From: Ga0077527 sp049433545
GTDB taxonomy: Bacteria > Pseudomonadota > Gammaproteobacteria > Burkholderiales > SG8-41
Direction of reading: 5' to 3'
Length of the DNA: 13,076 bases
Assembly (NCBI GenBank): GCA_049433545.1
Contig: JBMTEY010000073.1
Coordinates: 1 to 13,076 of the forward strand
Shown: positions 1 to 7,168 of the stretch, one piece after another
Position numbering within the stretch: the first letter of the stretch is position 1
Layout: every line of letters begins with the position of its first letter
Program-made: the position numbers and the translations under genes
Notes under the pieces: generated by a model
Database searches by the model: none
Told to the model about the DNA's origin: nothing
What the model saw: only the letters and a program-made list of their open reading frames with translations

Positions 1-215
1 CCGCGATTGTCGATCAGGATCTGCTGGCCCAGTTCCGCTGTGAGGCCGGGCTGCATGGTGCGCGAGACCAGATCCGTGCCACCGCCCGGTGGGAACGGGA
101 CAATCAGGCGGATGGGCTTGTTGGGATAGGCCCCCGTCTGCGCGGCGGCTGCGAACGGCGTTGCCAGGATCAGTGCGGCAACAAGGGCTCTGGGCAGGCG
201 GGCTATGTAACGCAT
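1..215 (-). CDS. Bug/TctC-family periplasmic substrate-binding protein, N-terminal part (cut by window edge)
   Basis: Only the first 71 codons are present; the gene runs off the left edge. The minus-strand ATG at 215-213 follows a GGGAG Shine-Dalgarno sequence. The protein opens with a Sec signal peptide: Arg near the start, a hydrophobic LVAALILATPFAAAA stretch, and probable cleavage before residue 26. It continues with YPNKPIRLIVPFPPGGGTD, the N-terminal signature of the Bug family of tripartite tricarboxylate transporter receptors, where the P-x-GGGTD loop contributes to ligand binding. These proteins capture carboxylates or related small molecules in the periplasm, often as orphans without membrane subunits, and are greatly expanded in Burkholderiales. 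The ligand cannot be inferred. It is divergent from the HTH-aminotransferase gene, so the two may share regulation through the gap between them. The family call is secure; completeness and ligand are unknown. Confidence 0.9.
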   Translation of the reverse strand, partial: MRYIARLPRALVAALILATPFAAAAQTGAYPNKPIRLIVPFPPGGGTDLVSRTMQPGLTAELGQQILIDNR

Positions 216-427
216 GATTTTTCTCCCATTGGTGTAGATGTCGGGGGCCACATTACCACGAGTTTTCGCAGTTTTCATGATGACCATGAGCGCCCCGCGA
301 TGTTAAAAAATACACATAAAAACATATAGATAGATCGTATTGATGTGTAATGTTTTGCTTGTCAAATTTATTTTGTCATGATAAATTTCAGCCTGACATG
401 AACAGCCACCCCTGAGCTTAATCCGCC
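216..427. promoter_or_regulatory. AT-rich divergent intergenic region with inverted and direct repeats
   Basis: This 212-bp gap lies between two divergent genes. Its right part (about 300-392) is strikingly AT-rich in an otherwise GC-rich window. Visible repeats are an inverted pair TACACAT (311-317) and ATGTGTA (343-349), a second inverted pair AAAACAT (319-325) and ATGTTTT (350-356), a direct repeat TTGTCA (359-364 and 373-378), and TGTCA/TGACA (374-378/394-398). On the minus strand a perfect TTGACA lies at 365-360, but no good -10 box follows it at normal spacing, so the promoter of the Bug-type gene is not resolved. The repeats are candidate operators. The HTH domain encoded immediately downstream is an obvious, unproven candidate to bind them. 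Confidence 0.5.
359..387 (+). promoter_or_regulatory. Predicted sigma70 promoter of the HTH-aminotransferase gene
   Basis: TTGTCA at 359-364 (5 of 6 to the -35 consensus) is followed by a 17-bp spacer and TAAATT at 382-387 (4 of 6 to the -10). Transcription would start near 394, leaving a leader of about 34 nt before the GTG at 428. This spacing suits translation from the HTH start rather than only from the internal ATG at 698. The boxes overlap the TTGTCA and TGTCA/TGACA repeats, a typical operator position. Prediction from hexamer match only. Confidence 0.5.
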
Positions 428-1951
428 GTGAATTGCGCAGAACGCCTAGTCGATCTTTTTGGCAGCCAGGCCGAGGTCGCGCGCCGTTTCCGGCTGGACC
501 GCGCGGTGGTCAATCACTGGATCAAGTCAGGCTACGTGCCCGCGCGCTGGGCAATGGAAGTCGAGCAGGTCACCGGCGGGCAGGTGGCAGCCGTCGACGT
601 GCTCAATGAAGCCACCACGCGCAAACCGCTGCGGCTGAAATCGCGGCCGGACGGAGAAAATTTTTTCGCCAACGCCATACCAGGGAGTGAATTCACCATG
701 GACAAGTACGCGCCGAGCAAGCGCATCAACTCGTTTCACCCGCCGCAACGCACGCTGATGGGCCCGGGCCCGACGGAGATCCATCCGCGCGTGCTGACCA
801 CGATGAGCCAGCCGGCCATCGGTTATCTCGATCCGGTGTTCGTCGAGATGATGGAAGAACTGAAGTCGCTGCTGCGTTACGCCTACCAGACCAAGAACCC
901 GCTGACTTTCCCGATTTCGGGGCCGGGGTCGGTGGGCATGGAGTACTGCTTCGTCAACATGGTGAAGCCGGGAGACAAGGTCATCGTCTGCCGCAATGGC
1001 GTGTTCGGCGGCCGCATGATCGAAAACGTCGAGCGCTGCGGCGGAACGCCGATCGTCGTCGAGGACAACTGGGGGGAACCCGTCGATCCGCAGAAACTCG
1101 AAGACGCACTGAAGAAAAATCCCGATGTGCGCGTGGTCGCCTTCGTGCATGCCGAAACGTCCACCGGTGTGCTTTCCGACGCCAAAACCCTGGTCGAGAT
1201 TGCGCACAAGTACAACGCGCTGACCATAGTCGATGTCGTGACCTCGCTCGGCGGTTCACCGGTGCTGGTCGACGAGTGGAAGATCGATGCCGCCTATTCA
1301 GCCAGCCAGAAATGCCTGTCGTGCACTCCGGGGCTATCGCCGGTGACCTTCTCCGAACGCGTGGTCGATTACGTCAAGGCGCGCAAGGACAAGATCCATT
1401 CATGGTTCATGGACATGAACCTGCTGCTCGGCTACTGGGGCGAAACCACGCGGACTTACCACCACACTGCGCCGACCAATTCGTTGTTCGCGCTGCACGA
1501 AGCGCTGCTGCTGATCCGCGAGGAAGGCCTGGAGAACGCCTGGGCGCGCGTGCATCGCCACCACACCGCGCTGAAGGCCGGTCTCGAGGGCATGGGGCTC
1601 AAGTTCCTGGTCAAGGAGCAGTACCAGATTCCGCAGATGAACGCGGTGCTGTGCCCGGAAGGCGTCAACGAAGCCGAGGTGCGCAAGACGCTGCTTTCCG
1701 AATTCGGCCTCGAAATTGGCGCCGGTCTCGGCCCCCTTGCCGGCAAGATCTGGCGTTTCGGGCTGATGGGCTACTCCTGCCGCCCGGACAACGTCATGCT
1801 CTGCCTGTCGGCGCTGGGTTCGGTGCTCGAAGACATGGGACACGCTGTGCACGTCGGTGATGCCGAGGCTGCGGCGCATGCCGCTTACGCGTCCATGCAC
1901 GCGACCGCGGCGCAGGCGAAAAAACGCAAGGCTCCGGCAAAAGTGGCGTAA
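428..1951 (+). CDS. Class V (alanine/serine-glyoxylate type) aminotransferase with an N-terminal Cro/YdaS-like HTH domain
   Basis: The 507-residue frame has two parts. Residues 1 to about 62 resemble small phage-type Cro/YdaS DNA-binding proteins: FGSQAEVARRF, then RAVVNHWIKSGYVPARWA. From residue 91 (MDKY) it is a full-length PLP-dependent class V aminotransferase of the alanine/serine-glyoxylate group, with LMGPGPTEIHP at about 110-120, HAETSTG at 241-247, the PLP-contacting Asp269 in IVDVV and the probable Schiff-base Lys295 in SASQKCL. Such enzymes make glycine from glyoxylate using serine or alanine as donor; the donor here is not determinable. The C terminus ends in an Ala/Lys-rich tail. 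A TAA at 419-421 closes the frame just upstream, so GTG 428 is the first possible start. ATG 698, with AGGGAG at 682-687, would give a conventional 417-residue enzyme. The aminotransferase is secure; whether the HTH is translated as a fusion is not. Confidence 0.88.
   Translation: MNCAERLVDLFGSQAEVARRFRLDRAVVNHWIKSGYVPARWAMEVEQVTGGQVAAVDVLNEATTRKPLRLKSRPDGENFFANAIPGSEFTMDKYAPSKRINSFHPPQRTLMGPGPTEIHPRVLTTMSQPAIGYLDPVFVEMMEELKSLLRYAYQTKNPLTFPISGPGSVGMEYCFVNMVKPGDKVIVCRNGVFGGRMIENVERCGGTPIVVEDNWGEPVDPQKLEDALKKNPDVRVVAFVHAETSTGVLSDAKTLVEIAHKYNALTIVDVVTSLGGSPVLVDEWKIDAAYSASQKCLSCTPGLSPVTFSERVVDYVKARKDKIHSWFMDMNLLLGYWGETTRTYHHTAPTNSLFALHEALLLIREEGLENAWARVHRHHTALKAGLEGMGLKFLVKEQYQIPQMNAVLCPEGVNEAEVRKTLLSEFGLEIGAGLGPLAGKIWRFGLMGYSCRPDNVMLCLSALGSVLEDMGHAVHVGDAEAAAHAAYASMHATAAQAKKRKAPAKVA
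682..700 (+). promoter_or_regulatory. Possible internal ribosome-binding site and ATG for an aminotransferase-only product
   Basis: AGGGAG at 682-687 lies 10 nt before ATG 698-700, in frame with the long reading frame. It falls exactly at the boundary between the HTH/linker and the conserved enzyme. It is a better Shine-Dalgarno match than anything before GTG 428, where only a weak CTGAG is seen. The locus may therefore make two proteins, a 507-residue HTH fusion and a 417-residue enzyme, or only the shorter one. Confidence 0.5.
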
Positions 1952-1957
1952 TCCGCA

Positions 1958-2004
1958 GCGTCAAATGCAAAAAAGCCGCCCGCGGGCGGCTTTTTTGTTG
2001 ACGC
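1958..2004. terminator. Palindromic bidirectional intrinsic terminator
   Basis: Positions 1969-1996 form a perfect 28-bp palindrome: six A, the self-complementary GCCGCCCGCGGGCGGC, then six T. RNA from either strand gives a GC-rich hairpin followed by a U tract, so it can stop both the aminotransferase transcript (stop codon at 1951) and the convergent mgtE transcript (stop codon at 2013). An outer inverted repeat, GCGTCAA (1958-1964) and TTGACGC (1998-2004), extends the stem across a small asymmetric bulge. Confidence 0.93.
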
Positions 2005-2012
2005 TTGCCGGT

Positions 2013-3242
2013 TCAGATCAGCAGCGTCGCCAAGCCTAGCAGCAGCCCCATGCTGACTACGTCGGTCGCCGTGGTCAGGAAAATGCTGGAAGCCGTAGCC
2101 GGGTCAAAACCGAATCGTTTCAGCGTCAGCGGCACCATCGCCCCGGAAATTCCGCTGGCCACGCAACTGCCGACCAGCGCGATCCAGACCACGATGCTCA
2201 GCAGCAGGGCGTCGGGATTGTTCTGGTAGCTGGCGACGATGAACATGCCCAGCGCGGCGACGATACCCGTGAAGGCTCCGTTCAGTGCGCCCAGCGAGGC
2301 TTCTTTCATCACCAGCGCGCGTTCGGCGCCGGGTTTGAGTTCGCCCAGCGTCATCCCGCGCAGCGTGACCGCCAGCGCCTGGCAGCCGGTGTTGCCTGAT
2401 TGTCCGGCGAGCACCGGCAGGAACAGCGCGAGTATCACCAGGCGGTCCACCGTGTCCTGGAATATCGCGACCACGGCTCCGGCAACAAACGCCGTGGCGA
2501 GGTTGATCTGCAGCCAGGGATGGCGGAACCTGAAGCTGGTTTTCAGCGGCGTCGCCAGCCGTTCTTCCTTCTCGACGCCGACCAGGCTACCGACTTGGGC
2601 GGTGATCTCGAAAGCCTGCTCCTCGAACATGGTCTGGCCGCGCACCAGGCCGAGCAGCCTGCCGTTGCCGTCGCAGACCGGATAGGCGGGGTAGTGCCGG
2701 TCGAGTACCAGCTTCATCGCATCGGACAGCGCAAGGCTCGGCGTCAGGAAGAACGCATTGCGCAGCATGATCGATTCCAGCGATACCTGATCGTCGGCAA
2801 ACAGCAGGTCGCGCATGGTAATGATGCCCAGCAGTTTGCCGCCGCTGTCGGTGACATAGCCGTAGGTGATGAACGCGGTGCGCACCAATGGGCGTAGTTG
2901 TTCGATCGTGTCCCGCACACGCATGTCCGGACGGAACACCGCGCGCGCGGGCTCCATCATGCGGCCGATGGTGCCTTCGCCGTACCGCTGGTTCACCTGC
3001 CATTGCGCGACGATCTCCGGCGCAACCGCGTGCTGGATGCCGTCGACCAATCCGCCGGGCAATTCGGCGATGATGTCGGCAGTCAGCGCCGGATTGAGGT
3101 CCTGCAGCACTTCGGCGATCAGCGTCGCCGGGTACTCGGCGAGCAGGGCCGCCGCTTCCCTCGGGGCGCGCGCCTTGGCTTCCTGCGCCAGGCTGCGCCG
3201 GTCAAGGTCGGGCGCGGAAGGATGGGTGTTCGGATCGGTCAC
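2013..3242 (-). CDS. mgtE: Magnesium transporter MgtE
   Basis: A 409-residue MgtE-family Mg2+ channel/transporter of the inner membrane. The cytosolic N domain spans roughly residues 25-95 (helical repeats, AALLAEYPATLIAEVL). It is followed by two CBS domains (about 96-155 and 156-215) that sense Mg2+, a connecting helix, and a membrane domain from about residue 245 with five predicted helices. The signature PVLAGQSGNTGCQALAV lies at about 276-292, and the last helix carries TATDVVSMG, whose Asp corresponds to the family's conserved pore-site Asp. It is somewhat shorter than the usual 450 residues, mainly in the N domain. The GTG start at 3242-3240 is supported by AAGGGGA about 8 nt upstream. 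It lies 93 bp downstream of metF on the same strand and ends in the shared terminator. Mg2+ is a MetK cofactor, which may explain the neighbourhood. Confidence 0.95.
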   Translation of the reverse strand: MTDPNTHPSAPDLDRRSLAQEAKARAPREAAALLAEYPATLIAEVLQDLNPALTADIIAELPGGLVDGIQHAVAPEIVAQWQVNQRYGEGTIGRMMEPARAVFRPDMRVRDTIEQLRPLVRTAFITYGYVTDSGGKLLGIITMRDLLFADDQVSLESIMLRNAFFLTPSLALSDAMKLVLDRHYPAYPVCDGNGRLLGLVRGQTMFEEQAFEITAQVGSLVGVEKEERLATPLKTSFRFRHPWLQINLATAFVAGAVVAIFQDTVDRLVILALFLPVLAGQSGNTGCQALAVTLRGMTLGELKPGAERALVMKEASLGALNGAFTGIVAALGMFIVASYQNNPDALLLSIVVWIALVGSCVASGISGAMVPLTLKRFGFDPATASSIFLTTATDVVSMGLLLGLATLLI

Positions 3243-3290
3243 GATGGCTTTCCCCTTGGTATGCGTCCGGCGCCTGTGCGCCAGATGCAG

Positions 3291-3296
3291 AGTATA
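3291..3296 (-). promoter_or_regulatory. Possible -10 element for mgtE
   Basis: On the minus strand, TATACT (5 of 6 to consensus) lies about 50 nt before the mgtE GTG, in the 93-bp metF-mgtE gap. No convincing -35 hexamer is seen at 16-18 bp. A short GGCGC-ACAG-GCGCC hairpin lies between this box and the start codon. mgtE may have its own weak promoter or be read through from metF. Confidence 0.3.
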
Positions 3297-3335
3297 GTGA
3301 CCGGCAGGCCGCCTGGGTGCTCCCGCCGCCGGCCG

Positions 3336-4181
3336 CTACAGACCCAGTCGCTGCCAGATCGTACTGGTGAGCCCGGCCTGGTTCATGGTGTAGAAGTGCA
3401 GCCCCGGGGCTCCTGCCGACAGCAGGTCGTCACACAGCCGTGTCACCACGTCGAGGCCGAAGGCGCGGATTGCAGCGCTGTCGTCGCCATAACCTTCCAG
3501 CTTGCGGCGCATCCAGCGCGGAATTTCTGCACCACAGGCGTCTGAAAACCGTGCGAGCTGGGAGAAACGCCCTATCGGCATGATGCCCGGCACGATCGGG
3601 ATGTTGACGCCCATTGCTTCGCATTCGTCCACGAAATGGTAATAACCGTCGGCATTGTAGAAATACTGGGTGATCGCCGAATCGGCCCCCGCCTCCACCT
3701 TGCGCTTGAAGTTAAGCAGATCCTCCCGCGCGCTCCGCGCCTGGGGGTGGTACTCGGGATAGGCCGCCACCTCGATCATGAACTGGCTGCCGAACTCCTC
3801 GCGGATGAACGCCACGAGTTCGTTGGCGTAACGGAACTCGCCCGCGGCGGCCAGTCCCGAAGGCAGGTCGCCGCGCAAGGCCACCAGGTGCGTGATGCCG
3901 TTGTCCTTGTAGCGCTGCAGCATACCGCGCACGCTGTCGCGGGTGGATGCGACACAGGAGATGTGCGGGGCGGCGGCATGTCCCTGCGCGCGGATGTCGA
4001 GCACGGTATCCAGCGTGCGTTCGCGCGTCGAGCCCCCCGCGCCAAATGTGACCGAAAAAAACTTGGGTTTCAGCTGCGCCAGCTGCCTGGTGGTAGCGCG
4101 CAGCTTTTCCGCGCCCTCCGGCGTGTTCGGCGGGAAGAACTCGAAGCTGAACGTCCGGGCGAATTTTTTCTGGGATTCCAT
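3336..4181 (-). CDS. metF: 5,10-methylenetetrahydrofolate reductase
   Basis: A 281-residue MetF, the normal length for bacterial single-domain enzymes. It reduces 5,10-methylene-THF to 5-methyl-THF, the methyl donor for homocysteine remethylation to methionine, in the cytosol using FAD and NADH. The beta/alpha barrel starts with FSFEFFPP (Glu14, equivalent to the catalytic Glu28 of E. coli). VTFGAGGSTRERT follows at 44-56, ALRGDLP at 101-107 contains the conserved Asp105 near the flavin, and ITQYFYN at 170-176 the substrate-site Gln. The ATG at 4181 lies 59 bp after the ahcY stop codon with only a weak GAAG before it, so it is probably co-transcribed with ahcY and under the same SAH-responsive leader. 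This ahcY-metF order is common in Betaproteobacteria. Confidence 0.96.
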   Translation of the reverse strand: MESQKKFARTFSFEFFPPNTPEGAEKLRATTRQLAQLKPKFFSVTFGAGGSTRERTLDTVLDIRAQGHAAAPHISCVASTRDSVRGMLQRYKDNGITHLVALRGDLPSGLAAAGEFRYANELVAFIREEFGSQFMIEVAAYPEYHPQARSAREDLLNFKRKVEAGADSAITQYFYNADGYYHFVDECEAMGVNIPIVPGIMPIGRFSQLARFSDACGAEIPRWMRRKLEGYGDDSAAIRAFGLDVVTRLCDDLLSAGAPGLHFYTMNQAGLTSTIWQRLGL

Positions 4182-4194
4182 GGCTTCACGCGCA

Positions 4195-4227
4195 GGCCGG
4201 GGATGGTGTCGATTCTACTCCCCGGCC
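4195..4227 (-). promoter_or_regulatory. Intercistronic hairpin between ahcY and metF
   Basis: A perfect 9-bp inverted repeat, GGCCGGGGA and TCCCCGGCC, with a 15-nt loop fills most of the 59-bp ahcY-metF gap and ends 13 nt before the metF ATG. It has no U tract, so it is not a standard terminator. It could protect the ahcY message end, trigger processing or reduce metF translation. The sequence shows only the structure, not the role. Confidence 0.5.
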
Positions 4228-4240
4228 GCGGGCCTCGCGG

Positions 4241-5644
4241 TCAGTAGCGGTAGTGATCCGGCTTGAACGGGCCGTCGATTTTCAGCTGCAGGTAGTCGCA
4301 CTGTTTTTCGTTGAGCGTGGTCAGTTCGACGCCGAGCTTTTTCAGGTGCAGGCGTGCGACTTTTTCATCGAGGTGTTTCGGCAGTACATAGACCTCATTT
4401 TTGTATTTGTCGCCCTGGGTGTACAGCTCCAGCTGGGCCAGCGTCTGGTTGGTGAAGGAATTCGACATCACGAACGAGGGATGCCCAGTGCCGCAACCGA
4501 GGTTCACCAGGCGGCCTTCAGCGAGGATGATCAGGCGCTTGCCGTCAGGGAAAATCACATGGTCGACCTGTGGTTTGATGTTTTCCCACTGGTATTTTTT
4601 GAGCGAGGCGATTTCAATTTCGGAGTCGAAATGGCCGATGTTGCAGACGATGCTGTTGTGCTTCATCCGCTTCATGTGGTCATGATTGATGACCCCGAGG
4701 TTGCCGGTGGCGGTGACGAAAATGTCGGCCTTGTCGGCGGCATATTCCATGGTCACCACGCGGAAACCTTCCATTGCCGCCTGCAGTGCGCAGATCGGAT
4801 CGATTTCGGTGACCCACACCTGCGCCGACAGCGCGCGCAGCGCTTCCGCGCTGCCCTTGCCGACGTCGCCATAACCGCAGACCACCGCAACCTTGCCCGC
4901 GACCATCACGTCGGTGGCGCGCTTGATTGCGTCGACCAGCGATTCGCGGCAGCCATAGAGGTTGTCGAATTTGGACTTGGTGACCGAATCGTTGACGTTG
5001 ATCGCCGGGAACGGCAGGCGGCCTTCCTTCTGCATCTGGTAGAGCCGGTGCACGCCGGTGGTGGTTTCCTCGGTGACGCCCTTGATGTTCTTCTCGATCT
5101 TCGAATAGAAGCCGGGTTTTTCCTTCAGCGTCTTGCGCATCGCGGCGAACAGCACCACTTCCTCTTCATTCGTGCCTTCCGGCGGCTGCGTCTTGTTGCG
5201 CTCATGCTGTGCCCCCAGCGTCACCAGCAGCGTGGCGTCGCCGCCGTCGTCGAGGATCATGTTCGGCGTGCCGCCGTCGCTCCATTCGAAGATCCGGTGG
5301 GTGTATTCCCAATAGTCTTCCAATGATTCGCCCTTGTAGGCGAATACGGGGATGCCGCGTGCGGCGATTGCGGCTGCGGCGTGATCCTGGGTCGAGAATA
5401 TGTTGCACGAGGCCCAGCGGATGTCGGCGCCGAGGTCGGCCAGCGTTTCGATCAGCACCGCGGTCTGAATGGTCATGTGCAGCGAGCCGGCGATGCGCGC
5501 GCCTTTCAGCGGCTGCTTGCCCTTGTATTCCTCGCGCAGCGCCATCAGGCCGGGCATTTCGGTCTCGGCGATGGCGATTTCCTTGCGGCCGTATTCGGCC
5601 AGCTTGATGTCGGCGACTTTGTAGTCGGTGGCTTTCGCGTTCAT
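4241..5644 (-). CDS. ahcY: S-adenosylhomocysteine hydrolase
   Basis: From ATG 5644 the protein is 467 residues, the usual size for bacterial SAH hydrolase. It hydrolyses SAH, the inhibitory product of all SAM-dependent methylations, to adenosine and homocysteine using tightly bound NAD+, in the cytosol. Visible features are the substrate-domain SLHMTIQTAVL at 54-64, SCNIFSTQDHAAAA at 79-92, the roughly 40-residue insertion (about 149-190) typical of bacterial forms, the NAD motif GYGDVGKG at 257-264, and the C-terminal KPDHYRY tail that reaches into the neighbouring subunit's NAD site. The open frame continues to 5851, but that extension is the riboswitch RNA. The ATG has AGGAG at 5657-5653, 8 nt upstream. 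It is preceded by two SAH aptamers and followed by metF, so expression should rise when SAH accumulates. Confidence 0.97.
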   Translation of the reverse strand: MNAKATDYKVADIKLAEYGRKEIAIAETEMPGLMALREEYKGKQPLKGARIAGSLHMTIQTAVLIETLADLGADIRWASCNIFSTQDHAAAAIAARGIPVFAYKGESLEDYWEYTHRIFEWSDGGTPNMILDDGGDATLLVTLGAQHERNKTQPPEGTNEEEVVLFAAMRKTLKEKPGFYSKIEKNIKGVTEETTTGVHRLYQMQKEGRLPFPAINVNDSVTKSKFDNLYGCRESLVDAIKRATDVMVAGKVAVVCGYGDVGKGSAEALRALSAQVWVTEIDPICALQAAMEGFRVVTMEYAADKADIFVTATGNLGVINHDHMKRMKHNSIVCNIGHFDSEIEIASLKKYQWENIKPQVDHVIFPDGKRLIILAEGRLVNLGCGTGHPSFVMSNSFTNQTLAQLELYTQGDKYKNEVYVLPKHLDEKVARLHLKKLGVELTTLNEKQCDYLQLKIDGPFKPDHYRY

Positions 5645-5652
5645 TGTTGCAA

Positions 5653-5657
5653 CTCCT
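5653..5657 (-). promoter_or_regulatory. ahcY Shine-Dalgarno sequence, complementary to aptamer 2
   Basis: AGGAG lies 8 nt upstream of ATG 5644 and fixes the ahcY start. The 7 nt GGAGUUG (5656-5650) are perfectly complementary to CAACUCC (5714-5708) in the apical part of the P2 stem of aptamer 2. An ACUCC (5705-5701) in the same stem offers a second, shorter match. Sequestration is inferred from complementarity only. Confidence 0.65.
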
Positions 5658-5661
5658 GAAT

Positions 5662-5744
5662 GTGAGGGCGCCGTTACCGGCATGCCGCCCGAGCCTGGCC
5701 GGAGTGCGGAGTTGAACCGCCCGGTCGCAGCGCCCCTCGGGGGC
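5662..5744 (-). promoter_or_regulatory. SAH riboswitch aptamer 2 (proximal to ahcY)
   Basis: Second copy of the SAH riboswitch consensus. P1 is CCCGAG (5741-5736) with CUCGGG (5693-5688). The conserved GGCGCUGCGACC follows, then a P2 stem with outer CCGG/CCGG and inner GCGG/CCGC around a UUCAACU loop, then CCAGGCUCG. A UAACGGCGCCCUCAC segment ends the element; its GCGCCC (5671-5666) pairs with GGGCGC (5735-5730) as the pseudoknot. Compared with aptamer 1, P1 and pseudoknot pairs covary (U-A to C-G, A-U to G-C), strong evidence that both fold. No terminator follows. It ends a few nt from the ahcY Shine-Dalgarno, so translational control is likely. This class is known to turn expression on when SAH binds. 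Confidence 0.9.
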
Positions 5745-5768
5745 ATGTGTCCATGTTTCCAAAACGAC

Positions 5769-5804
5769 AAAAAAAGCGCTCGCACCGTTGCCGGTGCGAG
5801 CGCC
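5769..5804 (-). terminator. Regulated intrinsic terminator of SAH riboswitch 1
   Basis: A perfect 12-bp stem, GCGCUCGCACCG (5803-5792) with CGGUGCGAGCGC (5787-5776), is capped by a GCAA tetraloop and followed by seven U (5775-5769). Its 5' arm overlaps the pseudoknot strand GGCGCUC (5804-5798) of aptamer 1, so aptamer and terminator are mutually exclusive. SAH binding should prevent the hairpin and let transcription reach ahcY. Confidence 0.9.
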
Positions 5805-5872
5805 GTTGATATCTTTGCTGAGCCTGGCCGGCTATGTGGTTTAAACCCCACCCGGTCGCAACGCTCCTCAGC
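5798..5872 (-). promoter_or_regulatory. SAH riboswitch aptamer 1 (promoter-proximal)
   Basis: Matches the SAH riboswitch consensus. P1 is GCUGAG (5872-5867) with CUCAGC (5822-5817), followed by the conserved GAGCGUUGCGACC. The P2 stem has outer CCGG/CCGG and inner GUGG/CCAC, then comes the conserved CCAGGCUC joining segment and a final AUCAACGGCGCUC. Pseudoknot pairing joins GAGCGUU (5866-5860) to GGCGCUC (5804-5798), with five Watson-Crick and two G-U pairs. The 3' strand also forms the 5' arm of the following terminator, giving a transcriptional ON switch for SAH. The element starts 16 nt after the metK stop codon, where the predicted promoter would begin transcription. Confidence 0.92.
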
Positions 5873-5887
5873 GGGGCGAATTATAGC

Positions 5888-7054
<1,167 letters not shown>

Positions 7055-7123
7055 GGGCGTGTGGCGTAAATGGATGGTGAAAATCAGGTTGAAAGAACCG
7101 GGTTGGCCGGCAAAAAGGCCGCT

Positions 7124-7152
7124 AGAATAGCATATAACCCCCGATTTTTTAA
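7124..7152 (-). promoter_or_regulatory. Predicted metK promoter
   Basis: On the minus strand, TTAAAA (7152-7147, 4 of 6) and TATTCT (7129-7124, 4 of 6) are separated by 17 bp, giving a leader of about 63 nt for metK. The same AT-rich patch also holds plus-strand TAGAAT and TATAAC, so it may serve the divergent acyltransferase genes as well. No SAM riboswitch of a class I recognise is seen in the 114-bp metK-acyltransferase gap. Confidence 0.4.
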
Positions 7153-7168
7153 CGGATTTCCCTGCGGA

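Noticed and set aside
5645..5851. In-frame 69-codon N-terminal extension of ahcY
   Set aside because: The stretch is the tandem riboswitch and terminator RNA. The 467-residue protein from ATG 5644 has normal length and a good AGGAG.
7055..7168. SAM-responsive riboswitch before metK
   Set aside because: The 114-bp gap lacks the conserved cores of the SAM riboswitch classes I know; only promoter-like hexamers and a short GGCC repeat are seen.
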